The notes below the pieces were generated by a model. That model saw only the letters and a list, made by a program, of their open reading frames with translations. It had not been told where the DNA came from and ran no database searches. The position numbers and the translations under genes were made by a program. This document shows, in pieces, positions 1 to 9,547 of a stretch of 35,363 nt of DNA (within the stretch, counting starts at the first letter, position 1; each line of letters opens with the position of its first letter). Source of the DNA: a virus; IMG/VR virus record IMGVR_UViG_3300045789_000515, positions 1 to 35,363 of that record, one strand, 5' to 3'.

Positions 1-3000
1 CCGTTGTAATAACCCTGGTTTCCGTTGTTACCCCTTGGCGGAACCTGACACGGTAAGTGGTCGTGAATTCTCTGTCGCTTCCTGATCCCGCATAAGACCA
101 ATCGCTCTCCACTTCATATTGCGCCTGACAGAAGTTGGCTCCGCTGTCTCTGCAGGAAAACAGCTTCATATTCATGATGGTGTTTACATTGTCGCCGGAG
201 CTATATGAGCCGTTTGCAGCATGTCCGAACGAGAAACCCACCTTCATTCTGAAGTTAGAGCTGGCCTCTGCCTGGTCGATGATGTACTGGGGAACATAGT
301 GATAAAAATCGACCTTATCGCCATTTCCTGCCGTCTCAAGCCAAAGGGAATACCTGCCTCTATTTAAAGCTGCACTGCCCCCACCAACCACGCTGAAATT
401 GTCATCAGGAACAAATGCTGTGAGGAAGTTATCGTGAACATAGAGCTTCCTGCCGTTGTAGGAATCCACGCCAATGAGCGTGGTTTCTCGGCCAGCGGTG
501 AAGTCTGTGCCGTCAAACTTCAGGTATTTCTGATCGCCGTCACCAAAGTAGAAGGTTCCATCGTTTTCGATGAATGCCCGCCAGTTGGTGCCATCGTAAT
601 ACCCCAGATGGGTGGCAGTGAGGTTAAGACCAGCAGAGGGCGTATCCCCAAGGCGGGAAGGTATGTTTTGCAGGTTGCTGGACCAGTCAGCGCCGGCGGT
701 GGCTGTATCCACCCAGGACGTACCGTTCCAGCGCTTCATCACTTTGGTGGTGTCGTTGTACCAAAGATCACCAATGCCTTCGGCTGTCGGCGTACTGGTG
801 GCGAAGAACGTGGTGACCTTGCCGTCAGCGGTTGCCTGGGCATCGGACGCATCAGACAGCGCCTGTGATATTCCCGAATCCTGGGCATCTACCCATGTGG
901 ACCCGTTGAACCGGTAGGGGTGATTACCATCATCTGTATCAAACCAGAGATCGCCCTCGCTGATGCCGCTGGCAGGTTCGGTGGTTTGATAAAATGACTG
1001 TATCTTGCCGTCAGCTGTTGATTGGGCAGATGCAGCATCAGAAAGCGCCTGTGACGCATCCGATGCCGCCTGGTTTAACTGCGAGTATTCACTGCCACTT
1101 ATGTCGTCCAGCGATCCCGGCTTGTCGCTCAAGTTGGCGTAGCCGCTGCCCTCGGTGATCGTCACAGCCCCGGAAAAGGCTGCGCTTCCATCGCTGTACA
1201 CAGCAAACAGGGTCACACCATCGTACTGATAGGTGATCATGCCGGTCTTGCTGTCGGCGGACTTGGGGCCAATAGTGGCCACAGCATCCCCTACAACGCT
1301 TTCCACCTGCCCCGCCACACTGATTTTTTCAGTAGCTGCCAGAGTGCCAGTTACGATCTTGGAGGCCGTCAGCTTGACGATCTTGGTGCCTTCGATGGCG
1401 TTATCTTCCAGATTCGCATCAATAAAGGCTTTGTCAGCGTCGGTAACCGTGGCCCAAGGGCTCAGACCATCCACCTCGGCCGCGGCAAGGCTGGGAGTGG
1501 TGACACTGAATTCCTGACTCACACTTCCCTGCCCGAACGCGTCATAGGTCGCGAAGCGCAGGAAGTATTCCGTGTTGTCTGCCAGGCCAGCAATGACCAC
1601 AGGCCCGCCATAGGCTTGCGCCACCTGATTGGCCGGGCCTGGCGTGAATCCTTCGCTCTGGCTCAGCCAAACACGGGTCTCCTTGTAATCCAGATCCTCC
1701 GGCGGGTCATAGTCGATCTGCAGGGACCGGAAACTGGCGGACACAGTGATGGCGTCGGGCAGTTCAGGCGCTACGTTCTCTACGGCCAATTTCGCGGCCT
1801 GTGCGCTCAGTTGGTTCTGGCGGCCCCGGCAGTACACCCGGACCTCAAAAGCACGCCACGCGCCAGCCTGGCCCTGCTCCCGGGCATAGTCTTCGGCATT
1901 TTTCTCATAGGTGTAGATGAAGGCAGGATCATTGACCCACTCAGTCCGAACCAGAGAGCCATCCGCCCATACTTCCACCTGGTAATCCTTGAAGTACAGG
2001 TCCAGAGAGCCACGGGACGCCCCCAGCTGCCCCTCGCTGCCCATTTCCAGCCATTCGGTAACGCTGGTCTTGCGCCACACGAACTTGGCGTCACGGCCAC
2101 CAAAAACAGCATCGTTGCCTTGCTCGAAAAGCTCCAGCCCGTGGACGTTGGGCACCTCCACAACATCGTCAACGTCCTCATCACCAGGCTCCGCATTCAG
2201 CACCTTGGTTGTGGTGATTTCTTGGATCGGGGCATCAGGCACGACATTGCCGGACAGGGATACACCACGCGCCCGGATCTCGTAGGTCTTACCATCGCTG
2301 GGCACGACAAAGCCCACTTCGGGGGAGGCCGGGCCAACTTCGAACCACCCCTGGTCGCCCTTCTCCCGGTACTCAATGACAGCGTATTTGTAGCTGCTAA
2401 CACCGGGAGGCTGAACTGCCACCTCAATGGTAGAAAGGTTAGCGTTTGCGCTTCGTGGGGTGTTGGTAAGCTCGGCCACGGTCACGGAAACCGGGTTTTC
2501 GGTTTCTTCAGGAATGTCCGGAGTGACAGCGATGGTGCCGGTAAGTTGATGCACCACATAAGCAGACTGCCAAACATTCAGCGGAGTGGGCTGCGGACTG
2601 TAAAGGGGCGAAACTATCTTGTCTGTACCGTCATTGAAAAAGCCATAAACTCCAGGGAGAGTAGCCCCCATAAATCCGAGGCCGTTGCCGCCACGAGTGC
2701 CCTGGAATCCCGGCACCTCTGATTCGCCAAAAAATGCATGAAAGTTTGATTCAGTCAGATCGCCAGGGATCGCCGTATCGCCATCCATGACAAAATAAAG
2801 AGCACCGGGCCCGCCCGGTGCGCCAGTGCCTGGGTAGGCTCGCGACCAGCTGTTTGCCTGATAGTAATCAGGAGGCACTTCCGCATCGCCACCAGATAGA
2901 TCAATCAGGCCGTTTTCACCAATGGCAAAGCCTCGACAAATGATAGCGAGGCCGGCGCCGGAGCTTCCGCCATCAGAGCCAGGCCCCAGATATGTCAACT

Positions 3001-5290
3001 CCGCTCCAGGCTGAAGCTGAACAGATGGCAGCTTGCCAAGACCGCCGCCGCCATGCCCACTCCCGCCCCAGAGATAGGCGGGCAGACCCCTCAGTTTTCC
3101 GTCCGATACATCAAGGCCGGAACGTGCAGCGCTTACTACCAGGCCGCCAACCGGCTCCAAATCATAAAAGGAATCTGTGAAATCAAAATCCAATATCTGA
3201 ATGTATGGGTTGGGGGTGTAGGAACGATAAAACCACCGGTAATTCTCAAAGTTGCTTGCCTGCTGAATGACGCCATCAGACTGGGGCATGGATTCAGCTC
3301 GAAGATAACCAGCAAGGCCCTTGTTGTCAGAGTCCCACTTGAAATAGCGAGCCTCATAGACAGGGTCTGTGGTCAGCTCATCGACGCCCGCGCCACCTGG
3401 CTGCCCATTTCCTCGGCCATCCAGCGTGCCGTTGTTCTGGAAGTAGCCGGCAACGCGGAGCTGCACGTTCTTGGTGAGCGTGACAGTCACATCCCCGTCG
3501 ATGGTTAAATCCTCCGGGCACCAATAGATGGCAGTTTCATCAGCAATTGAAGCATGCCCGGCCAGCGTGATGTCTGCCGTAATTCTCCGCTCGCCTACCT
3601 CCTCGAGTACCGCACCAGGGAAGTTGGCCGCACTGATCTCGGTGCCTTCGCTCTGATACCAGCTGAGCGGTAATGCTGAGCCAAACTGGTCCACCGGTAA
3701 TTCGCTGGCCCGCTGGCTGGAGCCAAACAGATCAACGGTGACCTTGCCGGTTTGCCAATCCACCTTGACCTGCTGAACCTCAAAGTTCCGGTTCAGGGTC
3801 ACGTCCACCTGGTCGGTGCTGTAGTCCTTAACCCCGGCTAGATTGACCCGGACAATATCGCCTACTTCCAGATCGTTGTTCTCGGGGGATAGCTCAAGGG
3901 AAGTGCGCAGTGGCGGACCAGCATAGCGATCCCGAAGGCTGTCCAGGATGTTCTTGATGGTAGTATAGGTGTGCCGCTCGGCAGAAAGGCCCCGGAACTC
4001 AATCTCCAGGGTTTCGGACTGACCATTGCGCTCGATAGAGCCCGAGTCAAGCAGACGGTTCACCCGGGTAAAGGCTTCTTTGCGCTGGTTCCAGTTCCAG
4101 AAGACCAGGATGTCGTTGATCATCCCGCCCATGTCGTGGTTCAGGGTCGGAGCGCTCAGCACATTGCTTTCATTCAGCTCCCGCGAATAGCCGCTTTGGG
4201 AGGGAATCAGGGTCATGCGGCGCAGGCCAAGCTGCCCATCGGAGTAGATAGGCGGATAGCAACCCATGAGCCGGAAAACCTGCTCTTCTACGAACTTCTT
4301 GCCACTCTCCTTCTCAACGCCGGACAAAAGGACGGACAGGCCTTCATCAAAATCATCCAGATCCCAAAGATCGGCGCCAATGTTTAAGTATTCCGATGTG
4401 CGGATGAACTCAGGGCCCACGCCCATGTGCCAGTGATCTGGCAGGTATTCGCCCGGGTATCCGTAAATTGAGCCGGTCAGAAGCGCGTAGGCCAGCATCG
4501 GCGCCGGCATGTCCAGGTAGACGTATTCGGTGACCTTGGGCGCATTGTCGCGCTTTTCGTCTGGGTCCACTTCAATTGCCAAGGGGGTGGTGCCCAGGAC
4601 ACCACGGGTCACCTGCCTGAGCGTATTGGTGCTCTCGTCCACCTCCTCAGCCATGGCGATTTCAAAGGCGTCATTCTCGCCTTCAAGTCGCACCAGGCAG
4701 ATGCTTTTCCCGCTGGCCAGCGTCCGTCCTGACGGGCTCACAGGCTGCTTGACCAGCTTAAGGCCATTGACGGAGTACACCTCAATCTCCGTGTCATCCG
4801 CAGCCAGGGAGGCGCTGAGCGTGGTCTCCTTCAGAACAAATATGTCATCACGCATCTGGCGCTGAATATCAGCGCACTTGAAGGTGTATTCCTGCTCTTT
4901 GTAGGAGGCGCCCTGAATCAGCTGGGTTTGCACCAGGGTGAATGAGGACCAGGACAGCCCAGCAAAGCCCGCGTAATACCGAACCCGCTTGTTCCGCAGC
5001 CCCTTGTCATCGCTCAGCTTCGCCTGCTGCAGCTCGGTCAGGCCTTCATCAGCAATGCGCACGGTCATGGAGCCGATCTTGCTGTTGGCCTTGTCCGGGT
5101 CCAGCTTCTGGCTGGTGCTGTCCACTCTGGTCAGCACGCCATCGGTCACACTCGCGCCGGAAAGCCCTTCAATAGAGTGGCTCGTGAAGTAGTGATAATC
5201 CTCACCGCCAAAATCGAACTCAATAACAAAGCGCGGCTCTCGGACTGCTAGGGCGTTAAGGGAGCCAAAAGCGCTGTTATGCGTTCTCAT
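1..5290 (-). CDS. Tail tip / host-specificity protein (J-like), C-terminus outside window
   Basis: One reading frame stays open from the ATG at 5290 to the left edge (about 1,763 codons, no stop seen), so the stop lies outside. The start overlaps the previous stop by 14 bases. Position after tape measure and a distal-tail gene, and the size, fit a central tail-tip/receptor-binding protein. The first ~600 residues look like hub domains. A Gly-rich stretch follows (~620-800), then a fibronectin-III-like segment (~1170-1250), and then two ~63-residue repeats (~1408-1533) each with a GDLW...WNG(S/T)(S/T)WV core, a motif common in siphophage tail-tip proteins. Beyond that the sequence resembles a fibre tip. 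Exact domain borders are inferred by eye. Long open frames on the plus strand here are shadows. Confidence 0.88.
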   Translation of the reverse strand, partial: MRTHNSAFGSLNALAVREPRFVIEFDFGGEDYHYFTSHSIEGLSGASVTDGVLTRVDSTSQKLDPDKANSKIGSMTVRIADEGLTELQQAKLSDDKGLRNKRVRYYAGFAGLSWSSFTLVQTQLIQGASYKEQEYTFKCADIQRQMRDDIFVLKETTLSASLAADDTEIEVYSVNGLKLVKQPVSPSGRTLASGKSICLVRLEGENDAFEIAMAEEVDESTNTLRQVTRGVLGTTPLAIEVDPDEKRDNAPKVTEYVYLDMPAPMLAYALLTGSIYGYPGEYLPDHWHMGVGPEFIRTSEYLNIGADLWDLDDFDEGLSVLLSGVEKESGKKFVEEQVFRLMGCYPPIYSDGQLGLRRMTLIPSQSGYSRELNESNVLSAPTLNHDMGGMINDILVFWNWNQRKEAFTRVNRLLDSGSIERNGQSETLEIEFRGLSAERHTYTTIKNILDSLRDRYAGPPLRTSLELSPENNDLEVGDIVRVNLAGVKDYSTDQVDVTLNRNFEVQQVKVDWQTGKVTVDLFGSSQRASELPVDQFGSALPLSWYQSEGTEISAANFPGAVLEEVGERRITADITLAGHASIADETAIYWCPEDLTIDGDVTVTLTKNVQLRVAGYFQNNGTLDGRGNGQPGGAGVDELTTDPVYEARYFKWDSDNKGLAGYLRAESMPQSDGVIQQASNFENYRWFYRSYTPNPYIQILDFDFTDSFYDLEPVGGLVVSAARSGLDVSDGKLRGLPAYLWGGSGHGGGGLGKLPSVQLQPGAELTYLGPGSDGGSSGAGLAIICRGFAIGENGLIDLSGGDAEVPPDYYQANSWSRAYPGTGAPGGPGALYFVMDGDTAIPGDLTESNFHAFFGESEVPGFQGTRGGNGLGFMGATLPGVYGFFNDGTDKIVSPLYSPQPTPLNVWQSAYVVHQLTGTIAVTPDIPEETENPVSVTVAELTNTPRSANANLSTIEVAVQPPGVSSYKYAVIEYREKGDQGWFEVGPASPEVGFVVPSDGKTYEIRARGVSLSGNVVPDAPIQEITTTKVLNAEPGDEDVDDVVEVPNVHGLELFEQGNDAVFGGRDAKFVWRKTSVTEWLEMGSEGQLGASRGSLDLYFKDYQVEVWADGSLVRTEWVNDPAFIYTYEKNAEDYAREQGQAGAWRAFEVRVYCRGRQNQLSAQAAKLAVENVAPELPDAITVSASFRSLQIDYDPPEDLDYKETRVWLSQSEGFTPGPANQVAQAYGGPVVIAGLADNTEYFLRFATYDAFGQGSVSQEFSVTTPSLAAAEVDGLSPWATVTDADKAFIDANLEDNAIEGTKIVKLTASKIVTGTLAATEKISVAGQVESVVGDAVATIGPKSADSKTGMITYQYDGVTLFAVYSDGSAAFSGAVTITEGSGYANLSDKPGSLDDISGSEYSQLNQAASDASQALSDAASAQSTADGKIQSFYQTTEPASGISEGDLWFDTDDGNHPYRFNGSTWVDAQDSGISQALSDASDAQATADGKVTTFFATSTPTAEGIGDLWYNDTTKVMKRWNGTSWVDTATAGADWSSNLQNIPSRLGDTPSAGLNLTATHLGYYDGTNWRAFIENDGTFYFGDGDQKYLKFDGTDFTAGRETTLIGVDSYNGRKLYVHDNFLTAFVPDDNFSVVGGGSAALNRGRYSLWLETAGNGDKVDFYHYVPQYIIDQAEASSNFRMKVGFSFGHAANGSYSSGDNVNTIMNMKLFSCRDSGANFCQAQYEVESDWSYAGSGSDREFTTTYRVRFRQGVTTETRVITT

Positions 5291-5687
5291 CGAATACCTT
5301 CACTTGCCATGAATAGGAGTAGAAACCAGCGGAATTAACCAGCCTTTTGGAAGGATTGCCGCGCAATTTGTAGCTAACCGGGGCAACCGGGCTGCCTGGC
5401 TCCCCCATCAGGTCCAGGGTGAACGGCTCGCCGGCGGCCACGGACATCAGGAACTCACGCATCTGGGCAAGCAGCGCCACATCATCAATGGCCACCGTGC
5501 TGAAGCTGTCCCGTTCTTCAATGCGGTAAAAGGTGGTGAAGTCCTTGCCGGAAAGCGTGGTGAGCGTGTTTTCCTCACGATTGAAGCTTGGAGAAACCCC
5601 CTCAATGCCCACTTCCAGCTCATAGGACTGTCCGGCAGTGTGCCCAGCAACAAGGCCGCGCTTTGCCGTGTAGATAATTACTGCCAT
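5277..5687 (-). CDS. Distal tail / minor tail protein
   Basis: 136 residues starting MAVIIYTAKRG. The ATG at 5687 is preceded by a GGAGAAAGC ribosome site, so I chose it over a start five codons upstream. The protein is soluble, with no signal peptide or membrane segment. It sits between the tape-measure block and the tail-tip gene and overlaps the latter by 14 bases. That position in siphophages is held by distal-tail or minor tail proteins linking tube to tip. I do not recognise a specific Pfam family, so the role comes from position and coupling. Confidence 0.75.
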   Translation of the reverse strand: MAVIIYTAKRGLVAGHTAGQSYELEVGIEGVSPSFNREENTLTTLSGKDFTTFYRIEERDSFSTVAIDDVALLAQMREFLMSVAAGEPFTLDLMGEPGSPVAPVSYKLRGNPSKRLVNSAGFYSYSWQVKVFDENA

Positions 5688-5753
5688 GCTTTCTCCAGGC
5701 ATAAAAGGGCCCCATAGGGAGGAGCCTGTGGCACTCTTTGCTTGGCTGTCATA

Positions 5754-5912
5754 TCAGGACATTGCCCGAATAAGCTCAGGGAGCCGCCAAATCACGAGCA
5801 GCACCACAGGCAGCGTTATCAGCGCCCAAAACCTTGAGTTCGGTATTTCCACGAGCAACCTCCTGACGTGCTTGGCAACTTCTCCCAAGCCCAAAAAATT
5901 GGTAAAGTTCAC
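5754..5912 (-). CDS. Small membrane protein in the tail module
   Basis: A 52-residue frame with a GTG start at 5912, preceded by AAGGAG eight bases upstream. An internal GTG at 5852 has an even better AGGAGG six bases ahead and would give a 32-residue form. The N-terminal half is a plausible amphipathic helix with basic residues (AKHVRRLL). It is followed by one hydrophobic segment (FWALITLPVVLLVIW, about residues 28-42) and a short tail. It lies directly after two terminators and before the distal-tail gene. Function unknown; two good ribosome sites argue that it is translated. Confidence 0.6.
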   Translation of the reverse strand: MNFTNFLGLGEVAKHVRRLLVEIPNSRFWALITLPVVLLVIWRLPELIRAMS

Positions 5913-5979
5913 TTATTGAACTCCTTGCTCTGATCAAGGGTTTGATCCCGCTTCCCTGCTATTCCCAGGGGGCGGAATG

Positions 5980-6020
5980 AAAAAGCCCCGACAGGTGACG
6001 GCCTGCCGGGGCTTTGTTTT
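5980..6020 (-). terminator. Intrinsic terminator (second of a tandem pair)
   Basis: AAAGCCCCG (5982-5990) pairs with CGGGGCTTT (6007-6015), extended by CAGG/CCTG. Read on the minus strand the stem is followed by TTTTT; on the plus strand by TTTGTTTT, so it may work both ways. It lies after the lipoprotein gene. Confidence 0.75.
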
Positions 6021-6076
6021 ATCTGCTTTACATTGGGGCTGCGTTCGCCAGCCCTGCGCACCAAACGCCGGGCATA

Positions 6077-6101
6077 AAAAAACCCGCCGGAGCGGGTTTC
6101 T
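6077..6101 (-). terminator. Intrinsic terminator after the lipoprotein gene
   Basis: AAACCCGC (6080-6087) and GCGGGTTT (6092-6099) form an 8-bp stem with a 4-base loop. On the minus strand the stem runs straight into a seven-T tract. It begins about 15 bases past the lipoprotein stop and precedes a second hairpin at 5980-6020. Confidence 0.8.
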
Positions 6102-6114
6102 TGGGTCTGCTTTC

Positions 6115-6534
6115 TCAGTCGCAGGCCATTCGTATTACCTTCAAATTGAAACTGTCTCTGGTGCTCTCAACTACAACTTTGCCACCTGCAAGCTGCATAA
6201 ACCTTCGATAGCCTACATACCCGCCATACGAGTTCTTTGCATTAACCTCACCGCAAACAGCATGGTTGCCACTGTCATCCTTCATTCCGGCAACCTCATA
6301 TAAGTTGCGGAATTTGGCACTATCCGGGTCTTTCAGGCCATTCTTGGCAGCCTCCATGGCTTCAGCTGCTCTCTTTTCAGTTATTGGAAGCCTCTCTCTT
6401 GGCTTCTTGGGTGGCAAGGGCTTCTCTATCTTCTGGGATAATGTCGGTTCAGTCTTGCCCGGCGGAGTAGCGCACCCGTAAACAGCCAATACGAGAATCG
6501 GAATCAGGGCCGCCTTGCAGATCTTTGATGTCAT
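6115..6534 (-). CDS. Predicted lipoprotein encoded between tape measure and tail tip genes
   Basis: 139 residues from the ATG at 6534 (GGAAA-type ribosome site upstream). N-terminus MTSKICKAALIPILVLAVYG then Cys is a lipoprotein signal (lipobox V-Y-G|C). The mature part has a Pro/Lys-rich linker, a helix with LKDPDSAKF, then a C-terminal stretch with a conserved-looking CGEVNAKNSYGGYVGY core and a Cys near the end. A lipoprotein is not a virion part by default. Phage lipoproteins at such sites can block receptors (superinfection exclusion, as T5 Llp does), but that is inference. Tandem terminators follow immediately, which is typical of an inserted moron. No clear private promoter is seen in the 76-base gap upstream. 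Confidence 0.8.
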   Translation of the reverse strand: MTSKICKAALIPILVLAVYGCATPPGKTEPTLSQKIEKPLPPKKPRERLPITEKRAAEAMEAAKNGLKDPDSAKFRNLYEVAGMKDDSGNHAVCGEVNAKNSYGGYVGYRRFMQLAGGKVVVESTRDSFNLKVIRMACD

Positions 6535-6610
6535 ATCGGTTTCCTTTCCCTTGTGGACCTCAAATCCTATTTCACCAAGACTTACCCGTCCACATGGCCG
6601 CTTCAAGCGG

Positions 6611-9547
6611 TCAGTCCCCAGACAGTTCCCGGCCTTGGCGACTAGTCTTGTTGATAAGCACGTAATCAAGATCATTGATCTGCTCGCCCAGCTTGCCAAC
6701 CAGGGCTTGAGTGAGGCTGTCCTCATCCAACCCGTTCACGTCGCCTTGGAAGTAAATGTTTATCCCGTTGCCGTTACCACCGCCTGCCCCATCAAGCTGA
6801 ACAGGTGCCGGCGCAGCTGGAACCGTCTGAACTCCTCCGCTTATTCCAGGGCTTCCGCCCAAAGACCCACCTCCGCCTCCGCCAAAAGTGGTTGACTGAA
6901 TGGCGCTCACCCGCGCAAAGCCGGTCAGCAATAACGCAGCAGAAGCCGGGATTGCAGCCCATATTGGCAAGTCCTTAAAGACTCGAACAGAGCCGGCAAT
7001 GGTGTCTACGGTTGCTTGAGCGATTGCTGCCGCTTTGCCGATCTCAAACATCTTGCGGTTTTCGCTCGACATCAGGCCAGATAGCATTCCAAGGTATCCG
7101 CTCGTAATAGAAACCCGACTCTCCCATTCGGCTCTCTTCATCGCTGTCAGGTTTTTCTCATGGTTCTCCTCTTCGTCCATGATGGCAGCATCCCACTTAG
7201 CCTTATTGTCATAGTCAGCTGCGCGGGCGGCCTCAAGAATTTCTAGCCGGTTCTGGTGATGAAGATTAAGCAGCTCTTCCTCTGTTGCGTACTGCTCCAG
7301 AAGCTGCTCGCCTCCATCTATTTTCTTCTGCCGCTCTGCCTCCATCTCGGCAATGATTTCGGCTGCAGCCCGGCGCGACTCAAGGTTTCTCTCTATGGCG
7401 TCCTTCTCGGCCTCATGGGCATCAATAGTGGCGTATGCCTGCTCTGCGGCCCGGAGCTGACTCTGCGTGGCACCATCGACAGCCAGCTTGTACAGATCCG
7501 CCTGGGTGGCGGTCATGCCCAGGGTTTGGGCTTCAAGGTTCAGGGCGTCGATGCGCTTCTGGATGGCGTCGGAGCCGCCTGAGTTGCTGCCACCGCCAGA
7601 GGGCTTATCTTCCGGCTTATCGCCTGACCCGCTTCCACCACCTTCGGCGATCTCGAACAGCCGGGAGAATGTAGCCCGATAGTCCTCTGCTTTTTGCTGG
7701 ACTGTATCCAGCTCTGCACGCAGCTCAATAAGCCGTTTCTTCCAGTTATCCGCGCTTCGATCTTCTGGGTTTCGCTCAAGGAGTAACTGGTAGCTCTGGA
7801 TGCTGTTATAGAGACGGATCGCTTCGTCTTGCAGGTCCTCGAAGGGCTGCTCCAGGTCCATCAGCTTCTTCTGGGCCTGCGCTGATGTCAGTCGCTCGAA
7901 AGAGCCGGCCAGCTTGTCGATCTCGGAATCCAGATCAACGGCTTTCTCGCTTGCCTCATCAGCACTGGTGGCAAAGTAGCCCAGCGCCAGGACAGCGGTT
8001 GTCACCACCCCTACGGGACCACCCAGGAGGCCCATGGCACCAGATGCTGCCCGGGCGGCAACGCTGGCACGGCCTGATGCTACGGCTGCGGCATTTGCGG
8101 CAGCAGTATGCGCAGCCTGGGCGGATGAGGCTCTGGCCGTCGCCTTGGTCAGGTTGTCCATGGCGAAGGCGTGGGCATTGGTGCCTGCCGTGGCCTTGGC
8201 GTCCGCAATTGCGCGCTGCTGGATGGTACGGGCAGCGATCAGCTCCGCTTCAGTTCGGCGGGCAATGGCGGCCGTGGCCATGGCCTCTGCCTTGGCGTCC
8301 GCGATCGAGGCCACCACAGAGCGACCCTTGGCAGCTGCGTAGCTGGCAACAGCTGCCGTGGCCCTGCCGGCCACCAGAACCGCCAGGCCTTCGATGACGG
8401 CGGACAGCTGCTCGGTGCTCTCTTGAGCCTCACCCAGGGTGTCACCGTAACCAGACCACAGGCGGACTAGGTTGGTGGCTGTCTGGGTAGCAGAGCGCAT
8501 CAGCCCGGCCTGCGAGTCCCCGATACCGATAAACGCCACATCGACTGCACTGAAGAACGAATCAATATCACCCTGCAGGGTGTCGAGCTGATCAGATGCC
8601 GTTGCGGCGGCCTGTCCAGTAGATGCAAGGCGGCTTTCCATCGTCCGCAAAGCGGCTGAGCCATTGCTCAGCAGCGCGGCCAGTGCCGGCCCTGCCTCTG
8701 CCCCGAATACGGAAACTGCCTTGCTGGCCGTGACTCCCTGAGCCTCCAGATCCGCAATGATGTCCACCAGCGGCCGGAAGTTACCAGCAGCATCACGCAC
8801 GGAAACACCAAGGTCAGAAGCTTTTTCGGGCAATTCGTTGAAGATGGCGCGCAGGCCGGTACCGGCACGTTCGCCGTTACCGAATGCGGTGGTGAGGAGA
8901 CCGAGGGTGGCCGTCGTGGCCTCAAGGGACTGGTCGAGTGCTGCTGCTGTGGGGCCGGCATTGCGCATGGCCACCTGCAGGCGGTCCACATTCAGTGCGC
9001 TGGCACCGATAGATGCCGTAAAGACATCTGCTACGCGGCCAGATTCAGAGGCATCCAGCCGGAACTGATTGAGCGTTGAGGTCATCAGCTCAGTTGCTCG
9101 CCCCAGCTCCGCCTGCCCTGCCTCGGCCAGGTTAAGCACGTTCTCCAGGGAGGCCATCTGCTCTGTGGCGCTCTGGCCGCTTGAGGCCAAGGCATAGAGA
9201 GCTTCGGTGGTTTGAGCTGGGTTGAACCGGGTGGAAGCAGCAGCTCGGAGGGCGGATTCTGCCAGCTGATCCAGCTCCTCCGCCGTGGCGCCGGATACAG
9301 CGCCCACGTTCTTCATCCCCTGTTCGAAACTGGCTGTTCCCTGGAGGATGGAACGGAAGAACTGTGAAGTAGCAACAGTGGCCAGCGCGGCGCCAAGCAG
9401 CTTCAGGCCACCGGTCATCTGATCCGTGGCACGGGTTACCTTGCCCTCGGTCAGTTCGGCTTGACGCCCCAGGCGATCGAGGTGGCGCTGACCTCCATCG
9501 ACTTGGGTGCTATCAACCGCCAGTACGAGACGCGCTGTTTCTGTCAT
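6611..9547 (-). CDS. Tail tape measure protein
   Basis: 978 residues. The N-terminal ~80-260 region (VSGATAEELDQLAESALRAA onward, with many TEAL/ASSGQS and GLRAIFNEL motifs) matches the TP901-type tape measure domain. The middle is Ala-rich and helical with a short hydrophobic stretch (GAMGLLGGPVGVVTTAVLAL). Long charged coiled-coil helices follow, then a hydrophobic segment near residue 870 and a Gly-rich C-terminus. The gene overlaps the frameshifted chaperone by 35 bases, the standard gpG/GT-H arrangement. At about 0.15 nm per residue (known for the family) the tail would be roughly 145 nm long. Confidence 0.95.
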   Translation of the reverse strand: MTETARLVLAVDSTQVDGGQRHLDRLGRQAELTEGKVTRATDQMTGGLKLLGAALATVATSQFFRSILQGTASFEQGMKNVGAVSGATAEELDQLAESALRAAASTRFNPAQTTEALYALASSGQSATEQMASLENVLNLAEAGQAELGRATELMTSTLNQFRLDASESGRVADVFTASIGASALNVDRLQVAMRNAGPTAAALDQSLEATTATLGLLTTAFGNGERAGTGLRAIFNELPEKASDLGVSVRDAAGNFRPLVDIIADLEAQGVTASKAVSVFGAEAGPALAALLSNGSAALRTMESRLASTGQAAATASDQLDTLQGDIDSFFSAVDVAFIGIGDSQAGLMRSATQTATNLVRLWSGYGDTLGEAQESTEQLSAVIEGLAVLVAGRATAAVASYAAAKGRSVVASIADAKAEAMATAAIARRTEAELIAARTIQQRAIADAKATAGTNAHAFAMDNLTKATARASSAQAAHTAAANAAAVASGRASVAARAASGAMGLLGGPVGVVTTAVLALGYFATSADEASEKAVDLDSEIDKLAGSFERLTSAQAQKKLMDLEQPFEDLQDEAIRLYNSIQSYQLLLERNPEDRSADNWKKRLIELRAELDTVQQKAEDYRATFSRLFEIAEGGGSGSGDKPEDKPSGGGSNSGGSDAIQKRIDALNLEAQTLGMTATQADLYKLAVDGATQSQLRAAEQAYATIDAHEAEKDAIERNLESRRAAAEIIAEMEAERQKKIDGGEQLLEQYATEEELLNLHHQNRLEILEAARAADYDNKAKWDAAIMDEEENHEKNLTAMKRAEWESRVSITSGYLGMLSGLMSSENRKMFEIGKAAAIAQATVDTIAGSVRVFKDLPIWAAIPASAALLLTGFARVSAIQSTTFGGGGGGSLGGSPGISGGVQTVPAAPAPVQLDGAGGGNGNGINIYFQGDVNGLDEDSLTQALVGKLGEQINDLDYVLINKTSRQGRELSGD

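Noticed and set aside
1616-2722. 368-codon plus-strand open frame
   Set aside because: It lies antisense to the continuous tail-tip frame, has no ribosome site and reads as a codon-bias shadow.
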